Shown piece after piece: positions 26,885 through 36,780 of a DNA stretch of 43,005 bases. The stretch is from Porticoccaceae bacterium (GTDB lineage Bacteria > Pseudomonadota > Gammaproteobacteria > Pseudomonadales > Porticoccaceae): NCBI GenBank assembly GCA_018664075.1, contig JABJOY010000012.1:1-43005 (forward strand), read 5' to 3'. How positions within the stretch are numbered: position 1 is the stretch's first letter; each line of letters starts with the position of its first letter. The translations under genes were made by a program, and so were the position numbers. The notes beneath the pieces were generated by a model, which was given only the letters and a program-made list of their open reading frames with translations, searched no databases and was not told the DNA's origin.

Positions 26885-29800
26885 ATGAACAAGTCCTCAG
26901 CCAAATTAGATAACGCATCTGCACCAGACACAGATCCTCAGGAGAATGCTCCACCGCTGCGCTTTGTCACGGCGGCCAGTCTCTTCGACGGCCACGATGC
27001 CTCAATCAATATTATGCGCCGTATTCTTCAGGGCGCTGGCGTCGAGGTGATTCATCTGGCCCACAATCGCTCGGTGGCGGAGGTGGTGGAAACTGCATTG
27101 CAGGAAGATGTTCAGGGTATTGCCATCAGTTCCTATCAGGGCGGCCATGTTGAGTACTTTAAATATGCTATTGATCTGCTTAAAGAAGCTGGGGCTGAGC
27201 ATATTCGTGTATTTGGCGGTGGTGGTGGGGTGATTGTCCCCGCTGAAATTGCCGAGCTTCAGGAATATGGTGTGGAACGCATTTATTCGCCCCATGACGG
27301 CCAAAATATCGGCCTGGTTGGCATGATCGACGACATGATTGAGCGCTGTTCTCTCAACTCTGGTTCGCCGATAACCACTGAGTCCAAAGATCTTAATATT
27401 GCCGATGGCGGTCTGCGTAATCTGGCGGCTCTTATCACTGCTATCGAGCGCAATGAGCTTGATGATCAGCAGCTAAAGAGTTTGCGGGAGCAGGCGCAGT
27501 TTTTATCAAATACCGTTCCTGTGTTGGGAATTACCGGCACAGGTGGTGCAGGTAAGTCCTCATTGACCGATGAATTAATTCGCCGTTTCCGTCAGGACAG
27601 CGCAGACCAGTTAAAGATTGCAGTGCTGGCGATTGACCCGACCAGACGCAAGACCGGCGGCGCCCTGTTGGGTGACCGCATTCGCATGAATGCAATTTAT
27701 TCTCCGAATATTTATATGCGCTCTATTGGCACCAGAGGAGCGGCAGGTGAGGTGCCTGAGTCCCTCACAGATATTGTCAGTGCAATGCGCCTGGGCGGCT
27801 TTGATCTGGTAGTGGTTGAAACCCCTGGTATTGGTCAGGGTGATGCCGGCATTGTGCCCTATGTTGATGTGCCAATTTATGTGATGACCCCAGAGTTTGG
27901 TGCCCAGAGCCAGCTGGAAAAAATTGATATGCTGGATTACGCCGAGCTGGCGATTATTAACAAGTTTGATCGCAAAGGCAGCGAAGATGCTTACCGGGAT
28001 GTGTGCAAGCAGATGCAGCGCAACCGCGAGGCCTGGACTCAGATGCCCGATACTATGCCGGTGTTCGGCACCATTGCATCTCGGTTTAATGATGATGGTG
28101 TTACCGCAGCCTATCAGGAGTTGGTCACATTGCTACAGGCCAGAGGTTTGGGTCAATTTGAGCGGCATCTGTCCCCTGTAACGATTCGCACGTCCTCGGA
28201 AAAATCTGTGGTCGTGCCGGCAGATCGCCAGCGCTATCTGGCAGAAATTGCCGCCGGGGTCCGCGACTACCACCGTCAAGTGGCAGTGCAGGCTAATCTG
28301 GCGCGGGAAGTGCAGCAGTTGTCTGGTGCCAAGGCTATGCTCAGTGATTCAGGTGCCGATGCGCCTGCTGAGATTGATCAGCTGATTACATTGCGGGAAA
28401 AGAGTATGGATATCAGGGCCTCTGAGTTATTGGAGAATTGGCCTGCTATGGTTGAGGCCTATTCTGGTGATGAAAAAGTTGATGTGCTGCCCAATGGCAA
28501 GCAGATCATCACCAAGCTTAATAGTCTGTCCCTGTCGGGTAATAAAATTTCACGGGTGTCTCTGCCGCGCATGAAGGACCATGGGGATTTATTAAAGTGG
28601 TTGATGCTGGAAAATCTGCCAGGTGAGTTTCCCTATACGGCCGGGGTGTTTCCCTTTAAGCGTGAAGGTGAAGATCCGGCGCGCATGTTTGCCGGTGAGG
28701 GCGATGCCTTTAAAACCAATCGACGCTTTAAGGCGCTGTCGGAGTATAGCGACGCAAAGAGACTATCCACGGCATTTGATTCAGTAACCCTCTATGGCTG
28801 GGATCCAGATGAGCGTCCGGATATTTACGGCAAGGTCGGTAATGCGGGTGTGTCCATCTGTACGCTGGATGATATGAAGGCGCTCTACGATGGCTTTGAC
28901 CTCTGCGACCCTATGACGTCGGTATCCATGACCATCAATGGTCCGGCGCCAACGATTCTGGCGATGTTTTTAAATACTGCGATAGACCAGCAGGTCGATC
29001 AGTTTGCCGCGGAGCATAAGCGCCAGCCCGACCAGGCAGAGTACGATGAGTTGCGTGCCAATGCTTTGATGCGGGTGCGCGGCACGGTGCAGGCGGATAT
29101 TCTCAAAGAAGACCAGGGTCAGAATACCTGTATTTTCTCCACAGAATTCAGCCTGCGTATGATGGGTGATATGCAGCAGTACTTTATTGATAAGGCCATT
29201 CGCAATTTCTATTCTGTCTCTATCTCTGGTTACCATATTGCCGAGGCTGGGGCCAACCCGATCTCCCAGCTTGCCTTTACGCTGTCCAATGGCTTTACCT
29301 TTGTTGAGGCCTATTTGGCCAGAGGCATGAATATTGATGACTTCGCTCCCAACCTGTCGTTCTTCTTCTCCAATGGTATGGATCCAGAGTACACAGTTAT
29401 GGGCCGGGTCGCGCGGCGTATCTGGGCCACTTCCATGCGTGACCGCTATGGTGCCAATGCCCGCAGTCAAAAACTGAAATATCATATCCAGACCTCTGGC
29501 CGTTCTCTGCACGCCCAGGAAATGAACTTTAATGATATTCGCACTACTCTGCAGGCCTTGATCGCAATCTACGATAACTGCAATAGCCTGCACACTAATG
29601 CCTATGATGAAGCCATTACCACGCCCACCGAGGAGTCGGTGCGCAGGGCTCTGGCCATTCAGCTGATTATCAATCAGGAATGGGGTCTGGCGAAAAATGA
29701 AAACCCCAGTCAGGGCGCATTTATTATTGATGAACTCACTGATCTGGTGGAAGAGGCTGTGCTGCAGGAATTTGAGAAAATTTCTGATCGTGGTGGTGTG

Positions 29801-30175
29801 CTGGGTGCTATGGAGACAGGTTATCAGCGCGGCAGAATTCAGGAGGAGTCGATGTTTTATGAGCATAAGAAGCATGATGGCTCGCTGCCGATTGTAGGGG
29901 TGAATACCTTCCTCAGTGAGGCTGAAGAGACTGAGGTGGAAATTGAGTTGGCTCGATCTACCGACGATGAAAAGAAAAGCCAGATTGTGCGCCTGAGAGA
30001 GTTTCACAGTCAGCATGCAGATTCCTCTGAGGCTATGCTCAAGAGGCTTCAGGATGCAGTACGTCAGGGTGATAATGGCTTTGAGGTACTTATGGAGGCG
30101 GTTCGCTGTTGTTCATTGGGACAGATAACCAATGCACTGTTTGATGTAGGTGGTCAGTACCGCCGCAATATGTAA
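26885..30175 (+). CDS. icmF: fused isobutyryl-CoA mutase with G-protein chaperone domain
   Basis: IcmF joins three parts: a coenzyme-B12-binding domain ([12 protein letters not shown] at residues 35-46), a MeaB-like GTPase (Walker A GTGGAGKS at 218-225) that protects and reloads the mutase, and a large mutase barrel. It interconverts isobutyryl-CoA and butyryl-CoA, or related short branched acyl-CoAs. In the substrate region it reads [12 protein letters not shown] where methylmalonyl-CoA mutase has an Arg for the carboxylate, which argues against a methylmalonyl substrate. Length from this start is 1096, as in known IcmF. The frame is open to 26786, but ATG 26885 has GGAG 5 bases upstream and fits the family N-terminus. 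A TetR gene follows. Confidence 0.94.
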   Translation: MNKSSAKLDNASAPDTDPQENAPPLRFVTAASLFDGHDASINIMRRILQGAGVEVIHLAHNRSVAEVVETALQEDVQGIAISSYQGGHVEYFKYAIDLLKEAGAEHIRVFGGGGGVIVPAEIAELQEYGVERIYSPHDGQNIGLVGMIDDMIERCSLNSGSPITTESKDLNIADGGLRNLAALITAIERNELDDQQLKSLREQAQFLSNTVPVLGITGTGGAGKSSLTDELIRRFRQDSADQLKIAVLAIDPTRRKTGGALLGDRIRMNAIYSPNIYMRSIGTRGAAGEVPESLTDIVSAMRLGGFDLVVVETPGIGQGDAGIVPYVDVPIYVMTPEFGAQSQLEKIDMLDYAELAIINKFDRKGSEDAYRDVCKQMQRNREAWTQMPDTMPVFGTIASRFNDDGVTAAYQELVTLLQARGLGQFERHLSPVTIRTSSEKSVVVPADRQRYLAEIAAGVRDYHRQVAVQANLAREVQQLSGAKAMLSDSGADAPAEIDQLITLREKSMDIRASELLENWPAMVEAYSGDEKVDVLPNGKQIITKLNSLSLSGNKISRVSLPRMKDHGDLLKWLMLENLPGEFPYTAGVFPFKREGEDPARMFAGEGDAFKTNRRFKALSEYSDAKRLSTAFDSVTLYGWDPDERPDIYGKVGNAGVSICTLDDMKALYDGFDLCDPMTSVSMTINGPAPTILAMFLNTAIDQQVDQFAAEHKRQPDQAEYDELRANALMRVRGTVQADILKEDQGQNTCIFSTEFSLRMMGDMQQYFIDKAIRNFYSVSISGYHIAEAGANPISQLAFTLSNGFTFVEAYLARGMNIDDFAPNLSFFFSNGMDPEYTVMGRVARRIWATSMRDRYGANARSQKLKYHIQTSGRSLHAQEMNFNDIRTTLQALIAIYDNCNSLHTNAYDEAITTPTEESVRRALAIQLIINQEWGLAKNENPSQGAFIIDELTDLVEEAVLQEFEKISDRGGVLGAMETGYQRGRIQEESMFYEHKKHDGSLPIVGVNTFLSEAEETEVEIELARSTDDEKKSQIVRLREFHSQHADSSEAMLKRLQDAVRQGDNGFEVLMEAVRCCSLGQITNALFDVGGQYRRNM

Positions 30176-30214
30176 GCATTGTCTGTTACTGCGGAACCCA
30201 CAGGACTTAATATT

Positions 30215-30838
30215 ATGGCCAAAGCTCTTCGCCTCACTCAGATTGAGCGCAAGGAAATCTCCGATGCAAAAATGCTCGAGGTTGCCATTGATCTGATCGT
30301 TGAACATGGTGCCGAGCAGACCACATTAAAAGATGTGGGTGAAAAAGCGGGATATTCCCGCGGTCTGGCCGGGTACAGATTTGGCAATAAGGCAGGCCTG
30401 TTTGATTTTGTGCTGCGTTCCGTGGGTGATGAATGGCTCGCTGAGTTAACTGCAGTGACCAGAGGCAAATGTGGCTATGATGCCATCGCTGCGGCACTGG
30501 ATGCCCACAGCAAGTTTTGTGAAGAGGCGCCGCGCCATGTGGAGGCTTTCTACCGATTGTGGTTTGAATCTCTCACACCAGAGTCCCGCTTAAAGCCGGT
30601 GATTGCAGGGATTCACGATCGCAGGCGCGCCGATGTTATTAGCTGGATAGAGCAGGGTATTGCCGCAAATGTGGTCCCGCCCTCGGCATCTGCTCAGCTG
30701 ATTGCTGATCAGTTTAGTGCCTCAGTTATTGGTATTGTCTATCACTGGATCAGTGATCCCCATAATCTCAACGAGATTCGCACATTGCACGATGGGCTAA
30801 AGCAGGTTATGCATGTAATGCTGTCTGAGACTCAATAG
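30215..30838 (+). CDS. TetR-family transcriptional regulator
   Basis: A DNA-binding repressor of about 207 residues. The N-terminal helix-turn-helix is AIDLIVEHGAEQTTLKDVGEKAGYSRGLAGYRFGNKAGLFDFVL, with the usual TetR pattern. The C-terminal ligand domain is helical and unassigned. A longer frame starts at TTG 30179, but ATG 30215 has AGGA 9 bases upstream and is preferred. Lying 39 bases after icmF on the same strand, it may control acyl-CoA / branched-chain catabolism including icmF itself; that is inference from position. Confidence 0.88.
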   Translation: MAKALRLTQIERKEISDAKMLEVAIDLIVEHGAEQTTLKDVGEKAGYSRGLAGYRFGNKAGLFDFVLRSVGDEWLAELTAVTRGKCGYDAIAAALDAHSKFCEEAPRHVEAFYRLWFESLTPESRLKPVIAGIHDRRRADVISWIEQGIAANVVPPSASAQLIADQFSASVIGIVYHWISDPHNLNEIRTLHDGLKQVMHVMLSETQ

Positions 30839-30963
30839 TTTGAGTTATTTAAAATAAAGGCGACCAAACAGCATTATCTTGCGACCTAAGTGCCCAATGT
30901 TGCACTACCCCTATTGTATTGCCGGCTGAGTCAAATTAGTCTTATCGGCTAGAGATAAATATT

Positions 30964-30978
30964 ATAAATTCAATTTAT
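30964..30978. promoter_or_regulatory. perfect palindrome before the MFS carrier gene
   Basis: ATAAATT-C-AATTTAT, a 15-base perfect inverted repeat ending 12 bases before the ATG, immediately ahead of the GGGGG ribosome site. It could be an operator or a small RNA hairpin affecting translation. AT-rich palindromes also arise by chance, so confidence is limited. Confidence 0.35.
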
Positions 30979-30990
30979 TAGGGGGTACGC

Positions 30991-32217
30991 ATGGCAGGTT
31001 CAACTTCGGGTAGTTCAAGCGCAACAGTGGCAGAGGGTCAGGAACAGGGAACACAGACATTCGCGTTTATCGCAATGACTTGCCTGTTTTTCTTCTGGGG
31101 CTTTATTACTGTTCTTAACGATATTCTTATTCCTTTCCTGAAAGAGTCTTTTGACCTTAACTACACCCAAGCGATGCTGGTGCAGTTCTGCTTCTTCGGG
31201 GCTTATTTTGTGGTATCTCCATTTGCCGGAAAGCTGATTGACAAGGTTGGTTATCAGCAGGGTATTGTGCTCGGTCTGCTAACAACTGCTGCGGGTTGTC
31301 TGTTGTTTTATCCCTCTGCAGAAGTTCATGTTTATGCTCTTTTCCTGTTTGCCTTTTTTGTTCTAGCGAGCGGCATTACTATCTTGCAGGTTGCCGCCAA
31401 CCCTTATGTTGCAGCATTGGGGCCTGAGAAGACCGCTGCCAGCCGGTTGAATCTGGCTCAGGCTGCTAACTCTTTTGGTACTACTGTAGGTCCTATTGTG
31501 GGTTCGGCTCTTATTCTGGGTGCAGTTGCGGCTGATGCCTCTGCCGTACAGATGCCCTACGTTATGATTGGTGCTCTGCTGGTTGCTGCAGCGGCAGTAT
31601 TCAGATTTATCCGCCTGCCGATTCTGGCCCATGTTGAGACTAAGGAAGATGATTCCGGTGATTCAGTGTGGAACCACCGCCCGCTGGTACTGGGCGCACT
31701 GGCTATCTTCCTCTATGTGGGTGGCGAAGTTTCTATTGGTAGCTTCCTGGTTAACTATTTCTCCGAGAGCTCTATCGCTGGTTTAAGCTCAGCAGAAGCT
31801 GGTGAAATGGTCGCTTACTACTGGGGTGCAGCCATGATTGGTCGTCTGGTGGGTGCCGCGCTTATGAACTACATCGCAGCGACCAAGTACCTGGCCATCA
31901 ATGCGTTAATCGCGATCGTTATGATTATCGTCAGCATGAACAGCACTGGTGACGTTGCCATGTGGTCGATTTTGGCCGTGGGCTTCTTCAACTCTATTAT
32001 GTTCCCAACTATCTTTACCATGGCGGTTAAAGGTCTGGGTTCGATGACCAGTAAAGGTTCTGGCCTGGTTTGTCAGGCGATTGTTGGTGGTGCACTAATA
32101 CCGTTGGTGCAGGGTGTTGCTGCTGACAGCATCGGTATTCAGTTGAGCTTTATCGTCCCAATGCTGTGCTACATCTATATCGGTTGGTATGCGCTACGTG
32201 GTGCAGACCAAAGCTAG
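30991..32217 (+). CDS. sugar MFS transporter, FucP/GluP/NagP-like
   Basis: A 408-residue 12-helix inner-membrane carrier. The first helix FAFIAMTCLFFFWGFITVLNDIL matches the FucP-type opening (FFxWGFxTxLND), and LQVAANPYVAALGPEKTAASRLNLAQAANSFGT is the signature of the fucose / glucose / N-acetylglucosamine carrier branch. GKLIDKVGYQ is the cytosolic loop 2-3 motif. The exact sugar cannot be told. The gene has its own upstream region of 150 bases and a strong terminator after it, so it is a single-gene unit. Confidence 0.9.
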   Translation: MAGSTSGSSSATVAEGQEQGTQTFAFIAMTCLFFFWGFITVLNDILIPFLKESFDLNYTQAMLVQFCFFGAYFVVSPFAGKLIDKVGYQQGIVLGLLTTAAGCLLFYPSAEVHVYALFLFAFFVLASGITILQVAANPYVAALGPEKTAASRLNLAQAANSFGTTVGPIVGSALILGAVAADASAVQMPYVMIGALLVAAAAVFRFIRLPILAHVETKEDDSGDSVWNHRPLVLGALAIFLYVGGEVSIGSFLVNYFSESSIAGLSSAEAGEMVAYYWGAAMIGRLVGAALMNYIAATKYLAINALIAIVMIIVSMNSTGDVAMWSILAVGFFNSIMFPTIFTMAVKGLGSMTSKGSGLVCQAIVGGALIPLVQGVAADSIGIQLSFIVPMLCYIYIGWYALRGADQS

Positions 32218-32237
32218 GATAACTCACTGCATTTGTC

Positions 32238-32274
32238 GGCAGGCCCGGTAATCTCTCCGGGCCTGCCCATTTTT
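32238..32274 (+). terminator. rho-independent terminator of the MFS carrier gene
   Basis: GGCAGGCCCGG (32238-32248) pairs perfectly with CCGGGCCTGCC (32257-32267) around an 8-base loop, followed by a CATTTTT tract. It lies 20 bases after the stop codon. Confidence 0.9.
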
Positions 32275-32444
32275 CTCCGCTCCTGTCTTCGTATTCGAAT
32301 TTCTATCTGTTCACGTAAACCGATGTCGCTATCAGTGTTGATGAAACGCTGCGAACGCTGTACTGTCTATTAGCTAGAGGTTTCCAGCTTATCAGCACCG
32401 TTTAACAACAACGCTTTCTAACATCCACTGGTTGCCAACATAAA

Positions 32445-32459
32445 GATGTCACAGACATC
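32445..32459. promoter_or_regulatory. palindromic operator candidate before the BCCT gene
   Basis: GATGTC-ACA-GACATC, a perfect 6+3+6 inverted repeat 28 bases before the GTG start, within a 212-base region that otherwise holds no gene. Its size and position suit a dimeric repressor. No regulator gene is adjacent, so the binding protein is unknown. Confidence 0.45.
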
Positions 32460-32486
32460 GCAATAATAAAAAGGGGGAGTTGGGCA

Positions 32487-34085
32487 GTGGAGGCTAATCA
32501 GTCAGTATCTATTCAAACCGAAGACCAGGGCTTTTATAAGGGCTTTAATATCACTGTGGCAGCCTTTCCCAAGGTGCTTATTATTGCGCTGATTGGCTGG
32601 GTTGGGTTATCGCCAGAGCGCGCTGGCGAGCAATTGTTGGCTCTGCAGCTATGGTCAACCTCTTCCTTTGGTGGCTGGTATATGTATGTCACCGCATTCT
32701 TTACCCTGGCCTGCCTGTTTTTGGCGCTGTGGCCGCGCACCGGCAAGGTGGTGTTGGGTGTCGCCGGTGAAAAACCAGAATTCTCTATGTTTACCTGGCT
32801 CTCTATGATGTTTGGTGCAGGTATTGGAGTTGGCATGCTGACCTATTCCACAGCCGAACCTATTTTTCACTTTGCCAGTAATCCCGACACTATTCAGGGC
32901 CTTAGCGCTGGTATGGATGCCGACAATGTGCGCAATGCCTACAAATGGGCGCTGCTCCATTACGGGTTAACTCCCTGGGCCTGCTACGGTGTGGTGGGTA
33001 TGTCTCTGGGCTATCTCTGCTACAGCCGAGGTTTGCCGCTGACCATTCGCACCGGCTTGCAGCCGCTATTTGGCAGCTCCATGTCTGGCGCTCTGGGTCA
33101 TCTGGTGGATATTGCTGCCATTCTGGCGACCTTGATTGGCCTGGGGGTGACCATTGGTTACGGTGTATCCCAGTTTGCCTCTGGTATGTTTAATATCAGC
33201 GGTATGCAGTGGATTGTCGATGGCGCGGGCAAGCCCACTTTGGCGGCCCAGATAACGGGCCTGGTGATTATTGTCGGCGCCTCTTGCCTATCTGCGCTAT
33301 CTGGTTTGCAGCGGGGTATTAAATGGCTATCCAATATCAATATGGGTCTGTCGATGTTTCTGGTGCTGTTTTTTATCCTGTTTGGCGCCACGGCCTTTGC
33401 GATTAAATCATTTGGCTACGCCATCTGGGACTATCTGATTGCTCTGCCATCCATGTCTACCACAGTGTGGAATGATCCGGATACCGAGGTAGGGGCTGCA
33501 CTGCAGAGCTGGCAGGGTGCCTGGAATATTTTCTACTGGGCCTGGTGGATTGCTTTTGCGCCCTTTGTGGGTCTGTTTTTAGCTCGGGTATCCCGTGGCC
33601 GCACAGTGCGTGAGTATGTGCTGGGCGCTATGATTATCCCTTCATTAATCTGTCTGACCTGGTTTAGCTTTGTGGGCGCTACTGCCATTGATCTTGAGCT
33701 CAGCGGTGTGGCACAGGGGGCTATTGTGGGTGCGGATATCTCTGCCCAGTTATTTGAAACCATTAATCTAATGCTGTCGCCAGAGTTGGCTATTGCCCTG
33801 TCTGTGGTGGTGGTGACTTTATTGCTGACTTTTCTGGTGACCTCGGCAGATTCCGGTATTTTGATTATTAATACTCTGGCCTCTGGTGGCAGCCAGACTC
33901 AGAAGCAGGCGGCCCATGTGATTATCTGGGGAGTGATCTTTGCTCTGCTGGTGGGAGTATTGTTGGCCGCTGGGGGTATGGATGCTCTGCGCTCGGCGAT
34001 GATTATTGGTGCGCTGCCATTCTCTCTGGTGATGGCACTGATGACTATCTCGATGATTAAGGCGCTGCTGTCCCATAGGGGCTAG
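32487..34085 (+). CDS. BCCT-family betaine/choline/carnitine-type transporter
   Basis: A 532-residue, 12-helix inner-membrane symporter for quaternary ammonium or related sulfonium compounds (glycine betaine, choline, carnitine, possibly DMSP). The glycine-rich helix reads MFGAGIGVGMLTYSTAEPIFHF, and the aromatic signature YWAWWIAFAPFVGLFLARVSRGRTVREY is diagnostic of the family. No long charged C-terminal osmosensor tail is present: the protein ends shortly after the last helix, so strong osmotic activation is less likely. Start GTG is preceded by a GGGGGAG ribosome site about 8 bases away. Confidence 0.93.
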   Translation: MEANQSVSIQTEDQGFYKGFNITVAAFPKVLIIALIGWVGLSPERAGEQLLALQLWSTSSFGGWYMYVTAFFTLACLFLALWPRTGKVVLGVAGEKPEFSMFTWLSMMFGAGIGVGMLTYSTAEPIFHFASNPDTIQGLSAGMDADNVRNAYKWALLHYGLTPWACYGVVGMSLGYLCYSRGLPLTIRTGLQPLFGSSMSGALGHLVDIAAILATLIGLGVTIGYGVSQFASGMFNISGMQWIVDGAGKPTLAAQITGLVIIVGASCLSALSGLQRGIKWLSNINMGLSMFLVLFFILFGATAFAIKSFGYAIWDYLIALPSMSTTVWNDPDTEVGAALQSWQGAWNIFYWAWWIAFAPFVGLFLARVSRGRTVREYVLGAMIIPSLICLTWFSFVGATAIDLELSGVAQGAIVGADISAQLFETINLMLSPELAIALSVVVVTLLLTFLVTSADSGILIINTLASGGSQTQKQAAHVIIWGVIFALLVGVLLAAGGMDALRSAMIIGALPFSLVMALMTISMIKALLSHRG

Positions 34086-34108
34086 CTTTTCAGGCTCTTT
34101 TTAGAGAC

Positions 34109-34149
34109 AAAAAAACCGGATTGGGCTTAGCGACAATCCGGTTTTTTTT
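34109..34149. terminator. bidirectional terminator between the BCCT gene and ilvC
   Basis: Seven A, then CCGGATTG (34116-34123), a 10-base loop, CAATCCGG (34134-34141) and eight T. Symmetric A and T runs let it serve both the plus-strand BCCT gene and the minus-strand ilvC gene, which converge here. Confidence 0.93.
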
Positions 34150-34189
34150 AGCCTAAAGAGTTTTCGGCTCTTTATCTGTTGGCGGTCCT

Positions 34190-35671
34190 TTAAGCGTTTT
34201 CGACAATACGCTTCATATCAGTCATATAACCGCGAAGCTCGTGGCCAATGATTTCTACATCATGGTCGCGAATCGCGTCATTTACTTCAATCAGTCGAAT
34301 ATTGTCTACTGCGTTAGAGCTGTCGGTTAAACCGCCGCCGAGATCTTCCAGAGTCAGGCTGTTGGCGTGATCTTGCAGCAGTGGCACTGCGGCATGGGTA
34401 AACAGATAGTTGCCGTATTCTGCTGTGTCAGAGATTACCACATTCATCTCGTAGAGCTTGTTGCGAGCAATACAGTTGGCGATTAGTGGCGTCTCGTGCA
34501 GTGACTCGTAGTAGGCTGATTCTTCGATAATGCCAGAGGAAACCATAGTTTCAAAGGCCAGTTCAACACCGGCTTTGATCATAGCGACCAGATAGATACC
34601 TTTGTCATAGAACTCTTGCTCTGTGATTTCGGTGTCGCAATCTGGTGCCTGCTCAAATGTACTCTCGGCAGTCGCAGCGCGCCACTTCAGAAGGTTGGCG
34701 TCATCATTGCCCCAGTCAACCATCATGGTTCTAGAGAATTCACCTTCAATGATATCGTCCATATGTTTTTCAAACAGCGGACGTAAAGTCACTTTGAGTT
34801 CTTCGGACATATCAAAGGCTCTGATTTTGGCCGGGTTGCTCAGGCGATCCATCATATTGGTGATGCCGCCGTGTTTGAGCCCTTCAGTGACCACTTCCCA
34901 GCCATACTGAATAAGCTTGCGCGCATAGCCCGCATCAACACCCAGGTTCAGCAGCTGCTGATGACCCAGCACCGCGCCAGTTTGCAACATGCCGCAGAGG
35001 ATAGTCTGCTCACCCATCAGATCAGATTTAACTTCGGCAATAAAGGAAGACTCCAGAACACCAGCTCTGTCACCACCTGTGGCGGAGGCATAGGCTTTAG
35101 CGATGGCCAGGCCATTACCATTGGGATCATTTTCTGGATGCACGGCGATCAACGTGGGAACACCAAAGCCGCGCTTATACTCTTCACGCACCTCTGTGCC
35201 CGGGCATTTGGGTGCAACCATAACCACAGTCAGGTCAGGTCGAATCTGCATGCCTTCTTCAACAATATTGAAGCCGTGGGAATAGGCCAGAGTAGCGCCT
35301 TGCTTCATCAGCGGCATAACTGCTGTTACTGCCGCGGTGTGCTGCTTGTCCGGGGTCAGGTTAAGTACCAGATCCGCCGCTGGAACCAGTTCTTCTGCAG
35401 TTCCAACCGTAAAGCCATTCTCTGAAGCCCAGAGGAAAGACTGGCGTTTCTCGGTAATGGCCTGCTCGCGCAGGGCATAGGAGATATTCAGGCCGGAGTC
35501 ACGCATATTTAGGCCCTGATTCAGACCCTGTGCGCCACAGCCAATAATAACGATATTCCAGTCTTTGATAAGATTGCAGCCATCGGTGAATTCGTCGCGA
35601 TCCATAAAGCGGCATTTACCGAGCTGGGTGAGCTTGTCGCGCAAGCTGAGGGTATTAAAGTAATTAGCCAT
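34190..35671 (-). CDS. ilvC: ketol-acid reductoisomerase, class II
   Basis: IlvC carries out the second common step of isoleucine and valine synthesis, isomerising and reducing acetolactate or acetohydroxybutyrate with NADPH and magnesium. At 493 residues it is the long E. coli-type class II form with a duplicated knotted domain. The nucleotide site is [43 protein letters not shown] and [15 protein letters not shown] carry active-site residues. The ATG has GGAGATAAC upstream on the minus strand. It is divergent from ilvY and ends at a shared bidirectional terminator. Confidence 0.97.
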   Translation of the reverse strand: MANYFNTLSLRDKLTQLGKCRFMDRDEFTDGCNLIKDWNIVIIGCGAQGLNQGLNMRDSGLNISYALREQAITEKRQSFLWASENGFTVGTAEELVPAADLVLNLTPDKQHTAAVTAVMPLMKQGATLAYSHGFNIVEEGMQIRPDLTVVMVAPKCPGTEVREEYKRGFGVPTLIAVHPENDPNGNGLAIAKAYASATGGDRAGVLESSFIAEVKSDLMGEQTILCGMLQTGAVLGHQQLLNLGVDAGYARKLIQYGWEVVTEGLKHGGITNMMDRLSNPAKIRAFDMSEELKVTLRPLFEKHMDDIIEGEFSRTMMVDWGNDDANLLKWRAATAESTFEQAPDCDTEITEQEFYDKGIYLVAMIKAGVELAFETMVSSGIIEESAYYESLHETPLIANCIARNKLYEMNVVISDTAEYGNYLFTHAAVPLLQDHANSLTLEDLGGGLTDSSNAVDNIRLIEVNDAIRDHDVEIIGHELRGYMTDMKRIVENA

Positions 35672-35724
35672 TGTTATCTCCGGCCACCTGCTAAAGGTGG
35701 GTTGCTTTGATTGGTTTGGACGGC

Positions 35725-35752
35725 ATTGTACGCTTTTATTATCATTGCTTAA
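35725..35752 (-). promoter_or_regulatory. ilvC promoter
   Basis: On the minus strand: TTAAGC (35752-35747), 16 bases, TACAAT (35730-35725). The -10 is good and the -35 poor, as expected for a promoter that depends on a LysR-type activator. The two dyads upstream would be centred near -46 and -65. Confidence 0.55.
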
Positions 35753-35755
35753 AAC

Positions 35756-35790
35756 GATATATGCGCATTATCATGTTGCAGTTTTTGCAA
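35756..35790. promoter_or_regulatory. IlvY operator candidates between ilvC and ilvY
   Basis: Two dyads: GATA-N9-TATC (35756-35772) around ATGCGCAT, and TTGCA-GTTTT-TGCAA (35776-35790), the latter holding the T-N11-A pattern of LysR sites. They lie just upstream of the ilvC -35 box and about 30-60 bases before the ilvY ATG. In E. coli IlvY binds two tandem operators in the same place and activates ilvC when acetolactate or acetohydroxybutyrate is present. Assignment here is by position and symmetry. Confidence 0.6.
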
Positions 35791-35819
35791 TAGTATCCTG
35801 ATATGGCTATGGTGCAGTT

Positions 35820-36701
35820 ATGGATATTCGATCGTTAGAGCTATTTAAACATTTGGCCAGCAGTCTGCACTTTGGTCGCACTGCTGCCGCCTGTCACATT
35901 AGCCCCTCAACGTTAAGCCGGTCCATTCAGCGTCTTGAAGACCAGCTCGGTAGTCAATTATTGATTCGCGATAATCGCTCGGTACTCTTAACGGCCGAGG
36001 GCAAAAAGTTGCTGACCTATGCCGATCAGCAGATTGAGAACTTTGCCTCCCTCAAGCAGTCCTTGAATCAGTCGCAGACTGAGCTTTCCGGGTCTGTAAA
36101 ACTCTACTGTTCGGTGACCGCCTCCTATTCCTATCTGCCGCCACTGTTGGAAAAGTTCCGCCTCGCCCATCCCAATATCGATATTAATCTAGATACGGGG
36201 GATGCCGCTGAGGGCATTGAGCAGATCAAAAGCCAAAAGGTAGATCTGGCGATTGCGGCGCGGCCTGACGACTTGCCCTCAAGCATTCATTTCCAGACGA
36301 TTGCCACTGTGCCATTGGCCATTACCGCCCCAGCTATTAATTGCGCTGTGCAAAAGGCGCTGCAGGCAGACGAGATTGACTGGGCCAACATGCCGATTAT
36401 CTTGCCCGAGCATGGTGTTGCCAGAAAGCGTTTTGAGCAATGGTTCAGGCTTAGATATGGGGGCCGCCCCAATGTCTATGCCCAGGTTTCCGGGCAGGAG
36501 GCTCTGGTGAGTATGGTGGCTCTGGGCTGTGGTATTGGGCTTTCACCTATTGTGGTAGTGGATAATAGTCCGGTCAAAGATCGGGTTGAAATATTGCCTG
36601 ATACCAGCATTCCTCCCTTTGATCTTGGGCTCTGTTGTTTTAAGAAAAAGCTGGATGATCCTATAGTGGCAGAGTTTATGGCGATGGCTACCCAGCCATA
36701 G
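35820..36701 (+). CDS. ilvY: LysR-family activator IlvY
   Basis: A 293-residue regulator that activates ilvC in response to its substrates and limits its own expression. The helix-turn-helix region is FKHLASSLHFGRTAAACHISPSTLSRSIQRLE. Segments characteristic of IlvY are LYCSVTASYSYLPPLLEKFR, INLDTGDAAEGIEQI and SGQEALVSMVALGCGIGLSP. Divergent placement from ilvC with shared operators confirms the assignment. Confidence 0.95.
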   Translation: MDIRSLELFKHLASSLHFGRTAAACHISPSTLSRSIQRLEDQLGSQLLIRDNRSVLLTAEGKKLLTYADQQIENFASLKQSLNQSQTELSGSVKLYCSVTASYSYLPPLLEKFRLAHPNIDINLDTGDAAEGIEQIKSQKVDLAIAARPDDLPSSIHFQTIATVPLAITAPAINCAVQKALQADEIDWANMPIILPEHGVARKRFEQWFRLRYGGRPNVYAQVSGQEALVSMVALGCGIGLSPIVVVDNSPVKDRVEILPDTSIPPFDLGLCCFKKKLDDPIVAEFMAMATQP

Positions 36702-36780
36702 GCGCTTGTATCGCGGTGTCAGCTGTTTGTATACTAAAGCGAATAAGACAATAAATAACAATATAACAAGGGGAACTAAG

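Noticed and set aside
28970-30016. Long 348-residue reading frame on the minus strand opposite icmF
   Set aside because: The plus strand here is unmistakably the mutase barrel of icmF; the antisense frame is a by-product of its codon use and shows no family motifs.
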